NCBI GenBank assembly: GCA_020024175.1
Contig: JAHHUB010000003.1
Span: 1 to 22,771, forward strand
Length of the DNA stretch: 22,771 nucleotides
Direction of reading: 5' to 3'
Origin: Oscillospiraceae bacterium
Lineage (GTDB): Bacteria > Bacillota > Clostridia > Oscillospirales > Ruminococcaceae
Below are positions 1 through 8,107 of the stretch, piece after piece; the first letter of the stretch is position 1, and every line of letters starts with the position of its first letter. A model generated the notes under the pieces. That model had not been told where the DNA came from and made no database searches. It worked only from the letters and a program-made list of their open reading frames with translations. The position numbers and the translations under genes are program-made.

Positions 1-44
1 GGTTTTTATTTTGTCTAATTTTATATTTAAAGGAAGTTTAGTTT

Positions 45-299
45 ATGTACACTGATTTTTTATATTCACTTTTAGAAAAATTAGGAATAAAACTACATAG
101 TATTATTCTTTTAGATTCAGGCAAATTAAAAATTAAAGTAATAAAAGAAATAAGAGAAATTAATAATCTCAGTCTTAAAGAAACTTTGGAGCTTGTGGAT
201 AAAGCCCCTGTATTAATTAAAAAAACTTTATCTAAAAGCAAAGCTGAAAAAATTAAATTAAGACTGGAAGCATTAGGTGCTAAAATTAATTTGCAATAA
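45..299 (+). CDS. stand-alone ribosomal protein L7/L12 C-terminal-like protein
   Basis: This is a small 84-residue protein. Residues about 28-84 resemble the C-terminal domain of ribosomal protein L7/L12: a KVIKEIRE strand/helix, an LSLKETLELVDKAP helix and turn, then a KAEKIKLRLEALGAKI helix and final strand. Authentic L7/L12 is about 120 residues and has an N-terminal dimerisation domain and hinge, which are missing here. The start is well fixed, because an in-frame TAG lies at 39-41 and an AAGGAAG ribosome site at 30-36 precedes the ATG. It is therefore a complete small gene and not the tail of a longer rplL. In the ribosome this domain recruits translation factors; whether this copy does so is unknown. 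The next gene follows after 86 bases. The family resemblance is fairly clear, the function is not. Confidence 0.72.
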   Translation: MYTDFLYSLLEKLGIKLHSIILLDSGKLKIKVIKEIREINNLSLKETLELVDKAPVLIKKTLSKSKAEKIKLRLEALGAKINLQ

Positions 300-319
300 T
301 TTATTTAACTCCTTATTTA
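291..319 (+). promoter_or_regulatory. weak candidate promoter before the DUF4349 gene
   Basis: TTGCAA (291-296) and TATTTA (314-319) are separated by 17 bases. The -35 overlaps the last codons of the upstream small gene. A second copy of TTGCAATAA lies at 322-330. The -10 is poor, so co-transcription with the upstream gene is just as possible. Confidence 0.3.
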
Positions 320-385
320 TTTTGCAATAAAACAAGAAAATTTAACCACTTATTTTATGAGAGCATTTAAAAAGGAGGAAATATA

Positions 386-1423
386 ATGAAAAATAAACTA
401 TTATCATTAATACTTGGTTTTACACTGATTCTTACAGGCTGTGGGGTAACATCAACAGACAAGTCCTATAATGAAGAGGCTTATATGCAAAATTCTACTG
501 CTGCCTCTGACGAAACTGTAAGCGAAGAACCTGGAGTTACCTCTGATTCTGCTCCAAAATCAGGTATGCTTAACAACAAATCCAATCCACAATCAAATAC
601 CCAAAGAAAACTGGTTAAAAACAGCTCCATGAATTTGGAAACCAAGGAATTTGATGAAGGAATGACTTATCTTCTAAATCTCATTGAAGAAAATGGTGGA
701 TATATTCAAAGTCAAAACACCAATGGCAACAGTCTTTACAACAAAAACGACAGATTTTGCAGAAGTGCCACAATTATAGCCCGTATCCCCAGTGAAAATT
801 TGGAAACTACCCAAAATAAAATAAGCGATAAATTTAATATAACTTATAAAAATGATTTTATAGATGACATCACTGATTCCTATTATGATACAGAGGCTCA
901 CCTAAACACACTTAAAGCCCAAGAAAAGAAACTTTTGGAGCTTTTGGATAAAGCTGAAGAACTTTCCGATGTCATAGAACTGGAAAAAGCATTAGCTCAG
1001 TGCCGTGGTGATATTGATGCTTTTACAGGCAGATTGAAACGCATGGATAATCAGGTGGCTTTTTCCACAATTACCATAAACCTTGCTGAAGTTATTGAGT
1101 ATCAGGATAGCTACAATGCTCCTCTTACTTTTGGTGAAAAAATAAAACGCAGTTTCTCTGTAAGCGGACGCCACTTGCAAAACTTCTTCTCCGGAATGTT
1201 ATTCTTTATTATTGAAGATTTGCCGTTATTATTAATTCAATTAGTAATATTTGGTGCAATTATACTATTGGTTGTATGGATAATTAAAAAAATCAGAAAA
1301 TCATTTGCAGGAAAAGCTCCTAAAACTTATGGCAGTGCTCCTGTGAACTATGCTGAACAATTTAAAAAAGAAGTTAAAGACAACAAAGATATTAAAGAAA
1401 ACACAAAAGATAAAAAAGAATAA
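386..1423 (+). CDS. DUF4349 domain-containing lipoprotein
   Basis: This 345-residue envelope lipoprotein has a hydrophobic N-terminus ending in the lipobox LTGC, giving Cys19 as the predicted lipidated residue. A low-complexity Ser/Asn/Gln-rich stretch (about 20-75) is followed by a DUF4349-type domain (about 75-240). Typical family pieces are RKLVKNSSMNLET, ATIIARIP and the coiled-coil-like LEKALAQCRGDIDAF. A membrane helix lies at about 279-301 (LPLLLIQLVIFGAIILLVVW) and is followed by a Lys/Arg-rich tail, which is cytoplasmic by the positive-inside rule. The protein would be held at both ends, with the DUF4349 domain outside the membrane. AAAGGAGG at 371-378 precedes the ATG, and a strong terminator follows at 1490-1518. 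DUF4349 proteins have no firmly known function. Confidence 0.87.
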   Translation: MKNKLLSLILGFTLILTGCGVTSTDKSYNEEAYMQNSTAASDETVSEEPGVTSDSAPKSGMLNNKSNPQSNTQRKLVKNSSMNLETKEFDEGMTYLLNLIEENGGYIQSQNTNGNSLYNKNDRFCRSATIIARIPSENLETTQNKISDKFNITYKNDFIDDITDSYYDTEAHLNTLKAQEKKLLELLDKAEELSDVIELEKALAQCRGDIDAFTGRLKRMDNQVAFSTITINLAEVIEYQDSYNAPLTFGEKIKRSFSVSGRHLQNFFSGMLFFIIEDLPLLLIQLVIFGAIILLVVWIIKKIRKSFAGKAPKTYGSAPVNYAEQFKKEVKDNKDIKENTKDKKE

Positions 1424-1489
1424 GACATCAGATAAGACCTCTCAATTTTAACTTACTTTGATTAATCCTATTAAATATCTTCCGTAATA

Positions 1490-1518
1490 AGCGGACAGCT
1501 TCGGCTGTCCGTTTATTT
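1490..1518 (+). terminator. Rho-independent terminator after the DUF4349 gene
   Basis: CGGACAGC (1492-1499) pairs perfectly with GCTGTCCG (1504-1511) around a TTCG tetraloop. A T-rich run TTTATTTAT follows. It sits 67 bases after the stop codon. Confidence 0.9.
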
Positions 1519-1521
1519 ATA

Positions 1522-1550
1522 TTGTAAATTTATGAAATATATGATAAAAT
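1522..1550 (+). promoter_or_regulatory. sigma-A-type promoter for the aldo/keto reductase
   Basis: TTGTAA (1522-1527) and TAAAAT (1545-1550) are 17 bases apart, directly after the upstream terminator. Transcription would begin near 1557, downstream of the in-frame ATG at 1532. This argues for the start at 1589. Confidence 0.6.
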
Positions 1551-1588
1551 CAGAGTGTAATCTTTTATTGAAGAAAGGATATGATATT

Positions 1589-2692
1589 ATGAAAATGTCA
1601 AACTGGAGCAAATTGGAAATCAGCACTTCCAAACTTGGTTTTGGCGCTATGCGTCTTCCAAAAGACAAAGATGGCAATATTATTCAAAAAGAAGTAGACA
1701 AAATGGTGAAATATGCCATGGAACACGGCATTAACTACTATGATACTGCCTATGTTTACGGCGATGGTGCCAGTGAACTGGCTCTGGGAAAAGCTTTAAA
1801 GCAATTTGACAGAAAAGACTTTTTCCTGGCTGACAAAATGCCTCTTTTTAACCCTAAAGGTGAAGATTATCTGGAAAAAACATTTAACACAACTTTAACC
1901 CGTCTTGATACTGACTATGTTGATATGTATCTTATGCACTCTTTGAGAAAAAACTCAGTTAAAAATATGATAAATTTAGATGCAATTAGATGGGCTGTTG
2001 AAAAGAAAAAACAGGGCAAAATCAAATACATAGGTTTTTCCATTCATGATGATTACGAAACACTTTTGGAAATTTTAAACCTTTATGATTGGGATTTTGC
2101 ACAAATTCAATACAACTATATGGACAGAGATGATGCTCCAGGCGAAAAAGGTTATGAAGAATTAAAAAAGAGAAATATACCAATTATCATTATGGAACCG
2201 CTTAAAGGCGGTATATTGGCTGATATTCCAGAAAAACTCAATCAACCTTTCAGAGATTTGGGTGGCAGTAATGTGAGCTACAGTTTCAGATGGCTGGCTG
2301 AAAAAGAAGGAATTATGACTATACTTTCCGGTATGAGCAATATGCAGCAACTTGCAGATAACATTGACGTTTTTGAAAACCTGAAACCTTTGGAAGAAAA
2401 AGAATATATTGCCATTGAGCAAGTCAAGGAAAATATTAAAAAAGCTCAGAAAATCCAATGCACAGGCTGTGAATACTGTATTCCATGTCCTCAGGGAGTA
2501 AAAATTCCACAACTTTTCAAAGCATGGAATGTAAATGAAATGAGATCCGGAGATAACTGGATAAATCATGGTGATATAGATTATGACAATGCCCAGCTTT
2601 GCGTATCCTGCGGAATTTGTTCTACACGCTGTCCTCAGCATTTTGATATTCCTGCAAAAATAAAGGATTTATTGTCAGAAAAAGACAAGTAG
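1589..2692 (+). CDS. aldo/keto reductase with C-terminal double 4Fe-4S motif
   Basis: This is a 367-residue cytoplasmic oxidoreductase of the COG1453 kind. The N-terminal AKR barrel carries the catalytic tetrad Asp52 and Tyr57 (YYDTAYVYG), Lys83 (ADKMP) and His117 (LMHSL). The C-terminus adds a ferredoxin-like part with two clusters of cysteines, C291/C294/C297/C300 followed by Pro and C338/C341/C344/C348 followed by Pro. These are spaced for two 4Fe-4S clusters. Such proteins are common in strict anaerobes, but their substrates are mostly unknown. I chose the ATG at 1589 over one 57 bases upstream because GAAAGGA (1573-1579) sits 9 bases before it, and because the promoter at 1522-1550 would start the RNA after the upstream ATG. 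It is transcribed alone, between two terminators. Confidence 0.93.
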   Translation: MKMSNWSKLEISTSKLGFGAMRLPKDKDGNIIQKEVDKMVKYAMEHGINYYDTAYVYGDGASELALGKALKQFDRKDFFLADKMPLFNPKGEDYLEKTFNTTLTRLDTDYVDMYLMHSLRKNSVKNMINLDAIRWAVEKKKQGKIKYIGFSIHDDYETLLEILNLYDWDFAQIQYNYMDRDDAPGEKGYEELKKRNIPIIIMEPLKGGILADIPEKLNQPFRDLGGSNVSYSFRWLAEKEGIMTILSGMSNMQQLADNIDVFENLKPLEEKEYIAIEQVKENIKKAQKIQCTGCEYCIPCPQGVKIPQLFKAWNVNEMRSGDNWINHGDIDYDNAQLCVSCGICSTRCPQHFDIPAKIKDLLSEKDK

Positions 2693-2786
2693 AAAATTAA
2701 CCCTAAAATTCGTATAAAATTTTTCTCATTTGGCATTAAGGATATATTTAAATGCTTATTAATAACAATTTCTAATAATATCTACC

Positions 2787-2820
2787 AAAAAAGTCGAAAA
2801 AAAAATTCGGCTTTTTTATT
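2787..2820 (+). terminator. AT-rich terminator after the aldo/keto reductase
   Basis: AAAAAAGTCGAA (2787-2798) pairs with TTCGGCTTTTTT (2806-2817) with one G-T wobble and a 7-base loop. The 3' arm supplies the T-run. Confidence 0.7.
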
Positions 2821-2869
2821 TTTCATCAAAATCTATGATTATTTCTCCGAAATACTGTCACTTTCACTA

Positions 2870-2898
2870 TTGACTTTTTACCCGTAATGTTCTATTAT
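2870..2898 (+). promoter_or_regulatory. sigma-A promoter of nrdDG
   Basis: TTGACT (2870-2875) and TATTAT (2893-2898) are 17 bases apart. The start of transcription would be near 2905, immediately before the two NrdR boxes, leaving a leader of about 120 bases. Confidence 0.75.
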
Positions 2899-2911
2899 AT
2901 GAAAGCAACAT

Positions 2912-2927
2912 ATACAACATATTGTTG
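2912..2927. promoter_or_regulatory. NrdR box 1 upstream of nrdD
   Basis: ATACAACATATTGTTG matches 12 of 16 positions of the NrdR consensus ACACWATATATWGTGT by eye. It lies just downstream of the promoter's -10. NrdR represses ribonucleotide reductase genes in response to ATP/dATP. Confidence 0.68.
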
Positions 2928-2943
2928 CACATTTTCTTATATA

Positions 2944-2959
2944 CAACTATATATTGTAT
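2944..2959. promoter_or_regulatory. NrdR box 2 upstream of nrdD
   Basis: CAACTATATATTGTAT matches 13 of 16 consensus positions. It begins exactly 32 bases after box 1, about three helical turns. That is the usual spacing of NrdR box pairs, so both boxes would face the same side of the DNA. Confidence 0.75.
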
Positions 2960-3024
2960 GTTAGAATATTATCTGATTAAACCAAGAAATAAATTATAAA
3001 TATTAAACGCAGGAGGAAGAAAAT

Positions 3025-5352
3025 ATGATTACTCAAATTACCAAAAGGGACGGCAGAAAAGTGGCATTTGATATTAACAAAATTTCTGATGCTATTTTTA
3101 ATTCGGCAAGAGCTTTGAATGGTCAAGACCGTGATACAGCTCAGCGTTTGGCTGAAGAAACAGTTAAATATTTGGAAGAAAATGTTTCTGAAAAAGAGCC
3201 TACAGTGGAACAAATTCAAGACGCTGTAGAAAAAATTCTCATTAAAAACGGACATTCCCGTACAGCAAAAGAATTCATTCTTTACAGAGCTGAACGTACA
3301 AGAATCCGTGAAATGAACACAAGACTTATGAAAACATTTGAAGATTTGACTTTTAAAGATTCCTGCGACAACGATATTAAAAGAGAAAATGCAAATATTG
3401 ACGGCGATACCGCTATGGGAACCATGCTTAAATACGGAAGTGAAGGTGCTAAACAGTTCTATCATATGTTTATGCTTAACCCCTCACATTCCAAAGCTCA
3501 TCTGGAAGGCGATATTCACATCCACGACCTTGATTTCTATGGTCTTACTACAACTTGCTGCCAAATTGACTTGGATAAACTTTTTACAGGTGGTTTTTCC
3601 ACAGGTCATGGCTTTTTAAGAGAACCAAACGATATTCAAACTTATGCAGCTTTGGCTTGTATTGCTATTCAGTCCAACCAAAATGACCAACATGGTGGTC
3701 AAAGTATTCCTAACTTTGATTATGCTATGGCAAAAGGCGTTAAAAAAACTTTTAAAAAACATTATATTTCCAACTTAGGCAAATTCCTGGAACTGGAAGA
3801 CATCGTTGAAGATGGTGTTGAAAAAGCTAAGGAAATCGTAAACAAAGTCGAAAAAGAATATGGCCTTATTCCATCTTTGGAAAACGATGAAGAATATGTA
3901 GCAAAGCAAAAATCACTTCTTCTTCAAATTACAGATGAAAAAATGGCTGACAAAGCAGCTAAATTTGCTAAAAAATACGCAATTAAAGAAACAAATGCGT
4001 CTACATACCAAGCTATGCAGGCATTGGTTCACAACCTTAACACAATGCACTCCAGAGCAGGTGCACAAATTCCATTCAGTTCTCTTAATTATGGTATGGA
4101 CACTTCAGCAGAAGGCAGAATGGTTATACTTAATTTGCTTAATGCTACAGATGACGGATTGGGCAATGGTGAAACACCTATTTTCCCAATTCAAATATTC
4201 AAAGTTAAGGAAGGTGTAAACTACAACCCTGGCGACAAAAACTATGATTTATTCCGCCGTTCTATGGAAGTTTCCTCTAAGCGTCTTTTCCCTAACTACT
4301 CTTTCATTGATGCTCCATTTAATCTTCAATACTACAAAGAAGGTCATCCCGAAACAGAAATTGCCTATATGGGCTGCCGCACAAGAGTTGCTGCAAATAT
4401 TCATGATCCTTCCAAAGAAATAATGTTTGGCAGAGGAAACTTGAGTTTTACATCAATTAACCTTCCAAGACTTGGTATTAAAGCTAACAAAGATATTGAT
4501 CTTTTCTTTGAAATGCTGGATAAGGAAATTGATTTGGTATGTGATCAGCTTTTGGAAAGATTTAAAGTTCAGGCTTCCAAAAAAGTTAAGAATTCACCAT
4601 TCCTCATGGGTCAGGGTGTATGGATTGATTCTGACAAACTCTCCTGGGAGGATACTATTGGTGAAGTTCTTAAACATGGCACATTAACAGCAGGTTTTAT
4701 CGGTCTTGCAGAATGTCTTACTGCTCTCACAGGAAAACACCACGGTGAAAGCGAAGAATCCCAGAAATTAGGTCTTGAAATAGTTGGCTATATGAGAAAA
4801 CGCATGGATGAAATGTGTGAAAAAACTCATCTCAATTTCTCACTTATAGCTACTCCTGCGGAAGGTCTGTCAGGCAGATTTGTAAAGATCGACAGAAAGA
4901 AATATGGAGTTATTGAAGGCATTACAGATAAAGAATACTACACTAACTCTTTCCATATTCCAGTTAAATTCCCGATTTCAGCTTTTGACAAAATCAAGTT
5001 GGAAGCTCCTTACCATGCCCTCACCAACGGTGGTCATATTACCTATGTTGAACTGGACGGGGACCCCTGCAAAAATATTGATGCATTTGAAGCTGTTATT
5101 CGCTGTATGAAAGAAAGCGGAATAGGTTATGGCTCTGTAAACCATCCTGTTGACCGTGACCCTGTCTGTGGATATACCGGTATCATAGATAATGTATGCC
5201 CTAAATGCGGCAGAGTTGAAGGCGATATTCCGTTTGAACGCATCAGAAGAATTACAGGTTATCTGGTAGGAACATTGGACAGATTTAACAATGCTAAAAA
5301 GGCTGAGGTAAATGACAGAGTAAAACACGATGTAGGTATGGAGAGAATATAA
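3025..5352 (+). CDS. nrdD: anaerobic (class III) ribonucleoside-triphosphate reductase
   Basis: NrdD is the glycyl-radical enzyme that reduces ribonucleotides to deoxyribonucleotides without oxygen. At 775 residues the protein is full length. It opens with an ATP-cone (ITKRDGRKVAFDINKISDAI, residues about 3-95) for allosteric control. The active-site region has TTTCC (Cys178/179) and MGCRTRV, with Cys451 as the expected thiyl-radical residue. The C-terminus carries the radical site RITGYL with Gly745. The zinc site before it shows only three cysteines (C715, C725, C728) where family members commonly have four. AGGAGG at 3011-3016 precedes the ATG. The stop codon overlaps the nrdG start by one base (TAATG), implying translational coupling. 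The tandem NrdR boxes upstream indicate repression when dATP is plentiful. Confidence 0.97.
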   Translation: MITQITKRDGRKVAFDINKISDAIFNSARALNGQDRDTAQRLAEETVKYLEENVSEKEPTVEQIQDAVEKILIKNGHSRTAKEFILYRAERTRIREMNTRLMKTFEDLTFKDSCDNDIKRENANIDGDTAMGTMLKYGSEGAKQFYHMFMLNPSHSKAHLEGDIHIHDLDFYGLTTTCCQIDLDKLFTGGFSTGHGFLREPNDIQTYAALACIAIQSNQNDQHGGQSIPNFDYAMAKGVKKTFKKHYISNLGKFLELEDIVEDGVEKAKEIVNKVEKEYGLIPSLENDEEYVAKQKSLLLQITDEKMADKAAKFAKKYAIKETNASTYQAMQALVHNLNTMHSRAGAQIPFSSLNYGMDTSAEGRMVILNLLNATDDGLGNGETPIFPIQIFKVKEGVNYNPGDKNYDLFRRSMEVSSKRLFPNYSFIDAPFNLQYYKEGHPETEIAYMGCRTRVAANIHDPSKEIMFGRGNLSFTSINLPRLGIKANKDIDLFFEMLDKEIDLVCDQLLERFKVQASKKVKNSPFLMGQGVWIDSDKLSWEDTIGEVLKHGTLTAGFIGLAECLTALTGKHHGESEESQKLGLEIVGYMRKRMDEMCEKTHLNFSLIATPAEGLSGRFVKIDRKKYGVIEGITDKEYYTNSFHIPVKFPISAFDKIKLEAPYHALTNGGHITYVELDGDPCKNIDAFEAVIRCMKESGIGYGSVNHPVDRDPVCGYTGIIDNVCPKCGRVEGDIPFERIRRITGYLVGTLDRFNNAKKAEVNDRVKHDVGMERI

Positions 5353-5843
5353 TGATCAGAATTGCCGGAGTTGTAAAAGAATCCATTGTAGACGGAAAAG
5401 GCATCCGATTTACTTTATTTACTCAAGGCTGTCCCCATAACTGCAAAGGTTGTCATAATCCTGAAAGCCACAATATAAACGGCGGTTATGATATAGAAGC
5501 TGAAAAAGTTATTGCTGAATTTAATAAAAATCCGCTTTTGTCAGGAATTACTTTCAGCGGTGGTGAACCTATAATACAGGCAAAAGAACTTATTCCCATT
5601 GCTGAAGCTGTAACCCAACAAGGAAAAAACTGCTGGATTTACAGTGGCTGGACTTTTGAAGAACTTATGGAAAAAAATGATGCTGACATCAACAAGCTGC
5701 TCTCACTTTGTGATGTCTTAGTTGATGGCAAATATGTGGAAGATGAAAGAGATTTAACACTTCTTTTTCGAGGAAGTCGAAATCAAAGAGTTATTGATCT
5801 AAAAAAATCCCTTTCCGAAAACAAAGCAATTACACTTGAATAA
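5352..5843 (+). CDS. nrdG: anaerobic ribonucleotide reductase activating protein (radical SAM)
   Basis: NrdG is the activase that cleaves S-adenosylmethionine to install the glycyl radical on NrdD. The 163-residue protein has the radical-SAM signature TQGCPHNCKGCHNP, with Cys27, Cys31 and Cys34 binding the 4Fe-4S cluster. The glycine-rich SAM-binding piece TFSGGEP follows near residue 72. The length is normal for the family. The ATG overlaps the nrdD stop by one base, and GGAGAG inside the end of nrdD can act as ribosome site. A strong terminator closes the two-gene operon directly after the stop codon. Confidence 0.96.
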   Translation: MIRIAGVVKESIVDGKGIRFTLFTQGCPHNCKGCHNPESHNINGGYDIEAEKVIAEFNKNPLLSGITFSGGEPIIQAKELIPIAEAVTQQGKNCWIYSGWTFEELMEKNDADINKLLSLCDVLVDGKYVEDERDLTLLFRGSRNQRVIDLKKSLSENKAITLE

Positions 5844-5892
5844 AAAACAGCCGCACTTATAACATTAAAATAAGTGCGGCTGTTTTATATAT
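5844..5892 (+). terminator. terminator of the nrdDG operon
   Basis: A 16-bp perfect stem, 5844-5859 with 5871-5886 (core CAGCCGCACTTA / TAAGTGCGGCTG), has an 11-base loop and a T-rich tail. It begins at the base after the nrdG stop codon. The AT-rich flanks make it usable in either direction. Confidence 0.93.
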
Positions 5893-5995
5893 GTAATTAT
5901 TTGAAACAATTATACCATTCATTATATATAAGAGTAAATTTTTCATTATTTTATTGCATTGTTTTGTAATATTTTTGTTAATTTCTTTTTGCCTC

Positions 5996-6024
5996 TTTAT
6001 TTTTGTATAGTTATGAGTTATAAT
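5996..6024 (+). promoter_or_regulatory. candidate promoter for the duplicated-module secreted protein
   Basis: TTTATT (5996-6001) and the consensus -10 TATAAT (6019-6024) are 17 bases apart. The start would be near 6031, about 30 bases before the ATG. The -35 is weak. Confidence 0.5.
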
Positions 6025-6060
6025 TATTATGCAAACAATTATTACAAGGAGGAGAATAAA

Positions 6061-7971
6061 ATGAAAAAAATTTTATCCATTGTCTTGGCGTTGACAATGA
6101 TTTTCAGCTTATCCATTAACGCCTTTGCTTATAATGATGACTATGAATATGTTCCATCAGATATTAAGCTCACAGATTACAAGGGCAATGAAATAACTTC
6201 GTTACGCCCCGGAGAAAGCAGAAGAGTTTGTTTGAGAAATGACAGTAATGAAAGGTTACTAATCAGAAACCCAAGAATTGACAGCTATGGAAATGTTGCA
6301 ACAATCAGCGGTATAAAAGATAATCGCAGTGAAGCAAGCTTTAATATTAATGTAAGTAAAGATGCTAGAATTGATGATTATTTTATTATTGACTTTGAAT
6401 ATAGAGGCTCAGACCGTAAATGGTACAGAGATGATGTTGTTGTTGACATAGGTCGCAGCTCCTCAGGAGGTTCCGGCAGCTCAAGCGGATATTCTGACTA
6501 TGATGTAGATACAGACGGATATTATGCAAGATTTGACCCTGCTTATGATTCAAAAGTTAATATAGGTTTTAACAGAAATTATATTGTGTATGAGGCTTAT
6601 ATTACATCATCAAAATATAGTTTTAATTTAACTTATGATACAGATGACAAATATGATTTGGAAAGAAAATATTCCGATGCATATTTGGAATTCTTTAATG
6701 TTCCTGCTCGTCCTACTTTCGGAAGATCCGGTACTTTGTCTTTCTACACAGATTGCAGATATATTTACAGTGTTGACTCCAGAGGTAGACTCACTAAGCT
6801 TTCTTCTGATTATAACAGAAATGATGGTACTTTGTCCATCCGTACATCCAGATTAGAAGATTATGTACTTTCTGATAAACCTCTCAGCAACAAAGGAAGC
6901 CATGGCAGCAGCCACGGCGGAAGTGGTTCAAATTACTATGTAGACTATGATGTAGATTCAGATGGATATGATGCAGAATTTGACCCTGATTATGATGACA
7001 ATGTTTTAATTGGATTCTATGACAATTCCATTACATATGAAGCACGTATCACCTCATCAAAATACAGATTTGATTTGCACTACAATACTTATGACAAATA
7101 TAATATAGCTAAAAACAACCGTAATGCTTACTGCGAATTTTTCAATGTAACTTCTCGTCCTTCTTTTGGCAAAACAGGTACATTGACTTTCCACACAGAC
7201 CTTAAATACATATATTCTATAGACTCCCACGGAAAACTTACTAAGCTCACACCTACTATTGACAGATATGAAGAAACACTTTCTATTCACACTGATAAAT
7301 TGGGCAGCTATGTAATTTCCGATAAGCCTCTTACCGGAGGTTCTTCAGATTCCTCAAGCCATAGACCACCATCTAAACCTTCTAAACCGTCTTCACCTTC
7401 TAAACCATCTTCACCTTCTACACAAACAGGAAGTGTTGAAAAACTTGATGTTTCAGCATCTAATATCAGTTCTGCCAACAGAGAAGGCAAATATGCTGTT
7501 GTTAAGTTAAATGGCGACAAGGTATACACCAGTGGTACTGATTTAGTTACTGCAGGCAAAACTCTTACATACGGAGAAAAAATCCTTCTCAGACGTGTAA
7601 ATGGCAAACATGTTGAATACCAATGGTATATTGATGCAAAGAATTCAGGAAAAGCTTCTTCAAAATTAGAACTTGGTATGACTGTTAATGACAAGAATAT
7701 TAAATCTAAATTTGAAAAATGGTTCTCTAACAAAGTTTCTGTTGTAACATTTAACCACAAAGGTAGCATGGGAATTAATCCAAGTGTTGCTGTTAGAGCT
7801 GATTTAACCGGTCTTAACAAAAATAGCTTAATTGCATATCTTTATAATCCAACTACAAATACTTATAAGAAAATGACAAATGCTAATATTTATGTTGACT
7901 CAGCAGGTTATACACACTTTAATATCAGCGAAGGTGGTTCAGTAATTATTACAGACCGCACATTGCGATAA
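6061..7971 (+). CDS. secreted protein with duplicated 129-residue module
   Basis: This 636-residue exported protein has no family name that I recognise. The signal peptide covers residues 1-23 and is cut after NAFA. An N-terminal domain runs to about 135. Module 1 (147-275) and module 2 (296-424) have equal length, align without gaps and are about 60% identical by hand alignment. Both end in SDKPL. A Gly/Ser/His linker separates them, and a Pro/Ser/Lys linker with repeated KPSSPS (about 425-456) leads to a third, more diverged C-terminal domain ending in VIITDRTL. Tyr and Asp are abundant. No sorting motif or C-terminal membrane helix is visible, so the protein is probably released or held non-covalently. 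AAGGAGGAG at 6046-6054 supports the ATG at 6061. The same C-terminal module recurs in the three other secreted proteins encoded downstream. Confidence 0.9.
   Translation: MKKILSIVLALTMIFSLSINAFAYNDDYEYVPSDIKLTDYKGNEITSLRPGESRRVCLRNDSNERLLIRNPRIDSYGNVATISGIKDNRSEASFNINVSKDARIDDYFIIDFEYRGSDRKWYRDDVVVDIGRSSSGGSGSSSGYSDYDVDTDGYYARFDPAYDSKVNIGFNRNYIVYEAYITSSKYSFNLTYDTDDKYDLERKYSDAYLEFFNVPARPTFGRSGTLSFYTDCRYIYSVDSRGRLTKLSSDYNRNDGTLSIRTSRLEDYVLSDKPLSNKGSHGSSHGGSGSNYYVDYDVDSDGYDAEFDPDYDDNVLIGFYDNSITYEARITSSKYRFDLHYNTYDKYNIAKNNRNAYCEFFNVTSRPSFGKTGTLTFHTDLKYIYSIDSHGKLTKLTPTIDRYEETLSIHTDKLGSYVISDKPLTGGSSDSSSHRPPSKPSKPSSPSKPSSPSTQTGSVEKLDVSASNISSANREGKYAVVKLNGDKVYTSGTDLVTAGKTLTYGEKILLRRVNGKHVEYQWYIDAKNSGKASSKLELGMTVNDKNIKSKFEKWFSNKVSVVTFNHKGSMGINPSVAVRADLTGLNKNSLIAYLYNPTTNTYKKMTNANIYVDSAGYTHFNISEGGSVIITDRTLR
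6499..6885 (+). repeat. internal duplication, copy 1 (129 codons)
   Basis: This codes residues 147-275 of the secreted protein. It starts YDVDTDGY and ends YVLSDKPL. It aligns to copy 2 at 6946-7332 with no insertion or deletion, with 77 of 129 residues identical by hand count. Confidence 0.9.
6946..7332 (+). repeat. internal duplication, copy 2 (129 codons)
   Basis: This codes residues 296-424 of the same protein. It starts YDVDSDGY and ends YVISDKPL. The retained length with scattered conservative changes suggests an old duplication kept under selection. Confidence 0.9.
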
Positions 7972-7980
7972 CACAAATTT

Positions 7981-8018
7981 TTCCCCACTTAAAATACTAA
8001 GTGGGGAATTTTATTTTT
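7981..8018 (+). terminator. terminator after the duplicated-module gene
   Basis: TTCCCCACTTA (7981-7991) pairs perfectly with TAAGTGGGGAA (7998-8008) around a 6-base loop. TTTTATTTTTT follows. Confidence 0.92.
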
Positions 8019-8023
8019 TAAAT

Positions 8024-8064
8024 AAACAAAAAGCTCCGAAGTTATTTTTCGGAGCTTTTTGTTT
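8024..8064. terminator. second, bidirectional terminator between convergent genes
   Basis: A 17-bp perfect stem, 8024-8040 with 8048-8064 (core AAAAGCTCCGAA / TTCGGAGCTTTT), has A-runs on the left and T-runs on the right. It backs up the plus-strand terminator just before it and can end the minus-strand nitroreductase transcript. Confidence 0.9.
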
Positions 8065-8107
8065 AATGATTTTTTTTTATAAAATTGTGTATAACAAAGT
8101 GTTATAT

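Noticed and set aside
1532..1588. 19-codon N-terminal extension of the aldo/keto reductase
   Set aside because: It overlaps the promoter, lies before the predicted transcription start and lacks a ribosome site. The AKR fold begins after 1589.
2904..2928. separate GCAACA/TGTTGC operator dyad upstream of nrdD
   Set aside because: It overlaps NrdR box 1 and is better explained by that box together with its partner 32 bases away.
5959..6060. 34-codon upstream extension of the duplicated-module protein
   Set aside because: It would bury the signal peptide inside the protein. GGAGGAG sits directly before the ATG at 6061 and the promoter lies within the extension.
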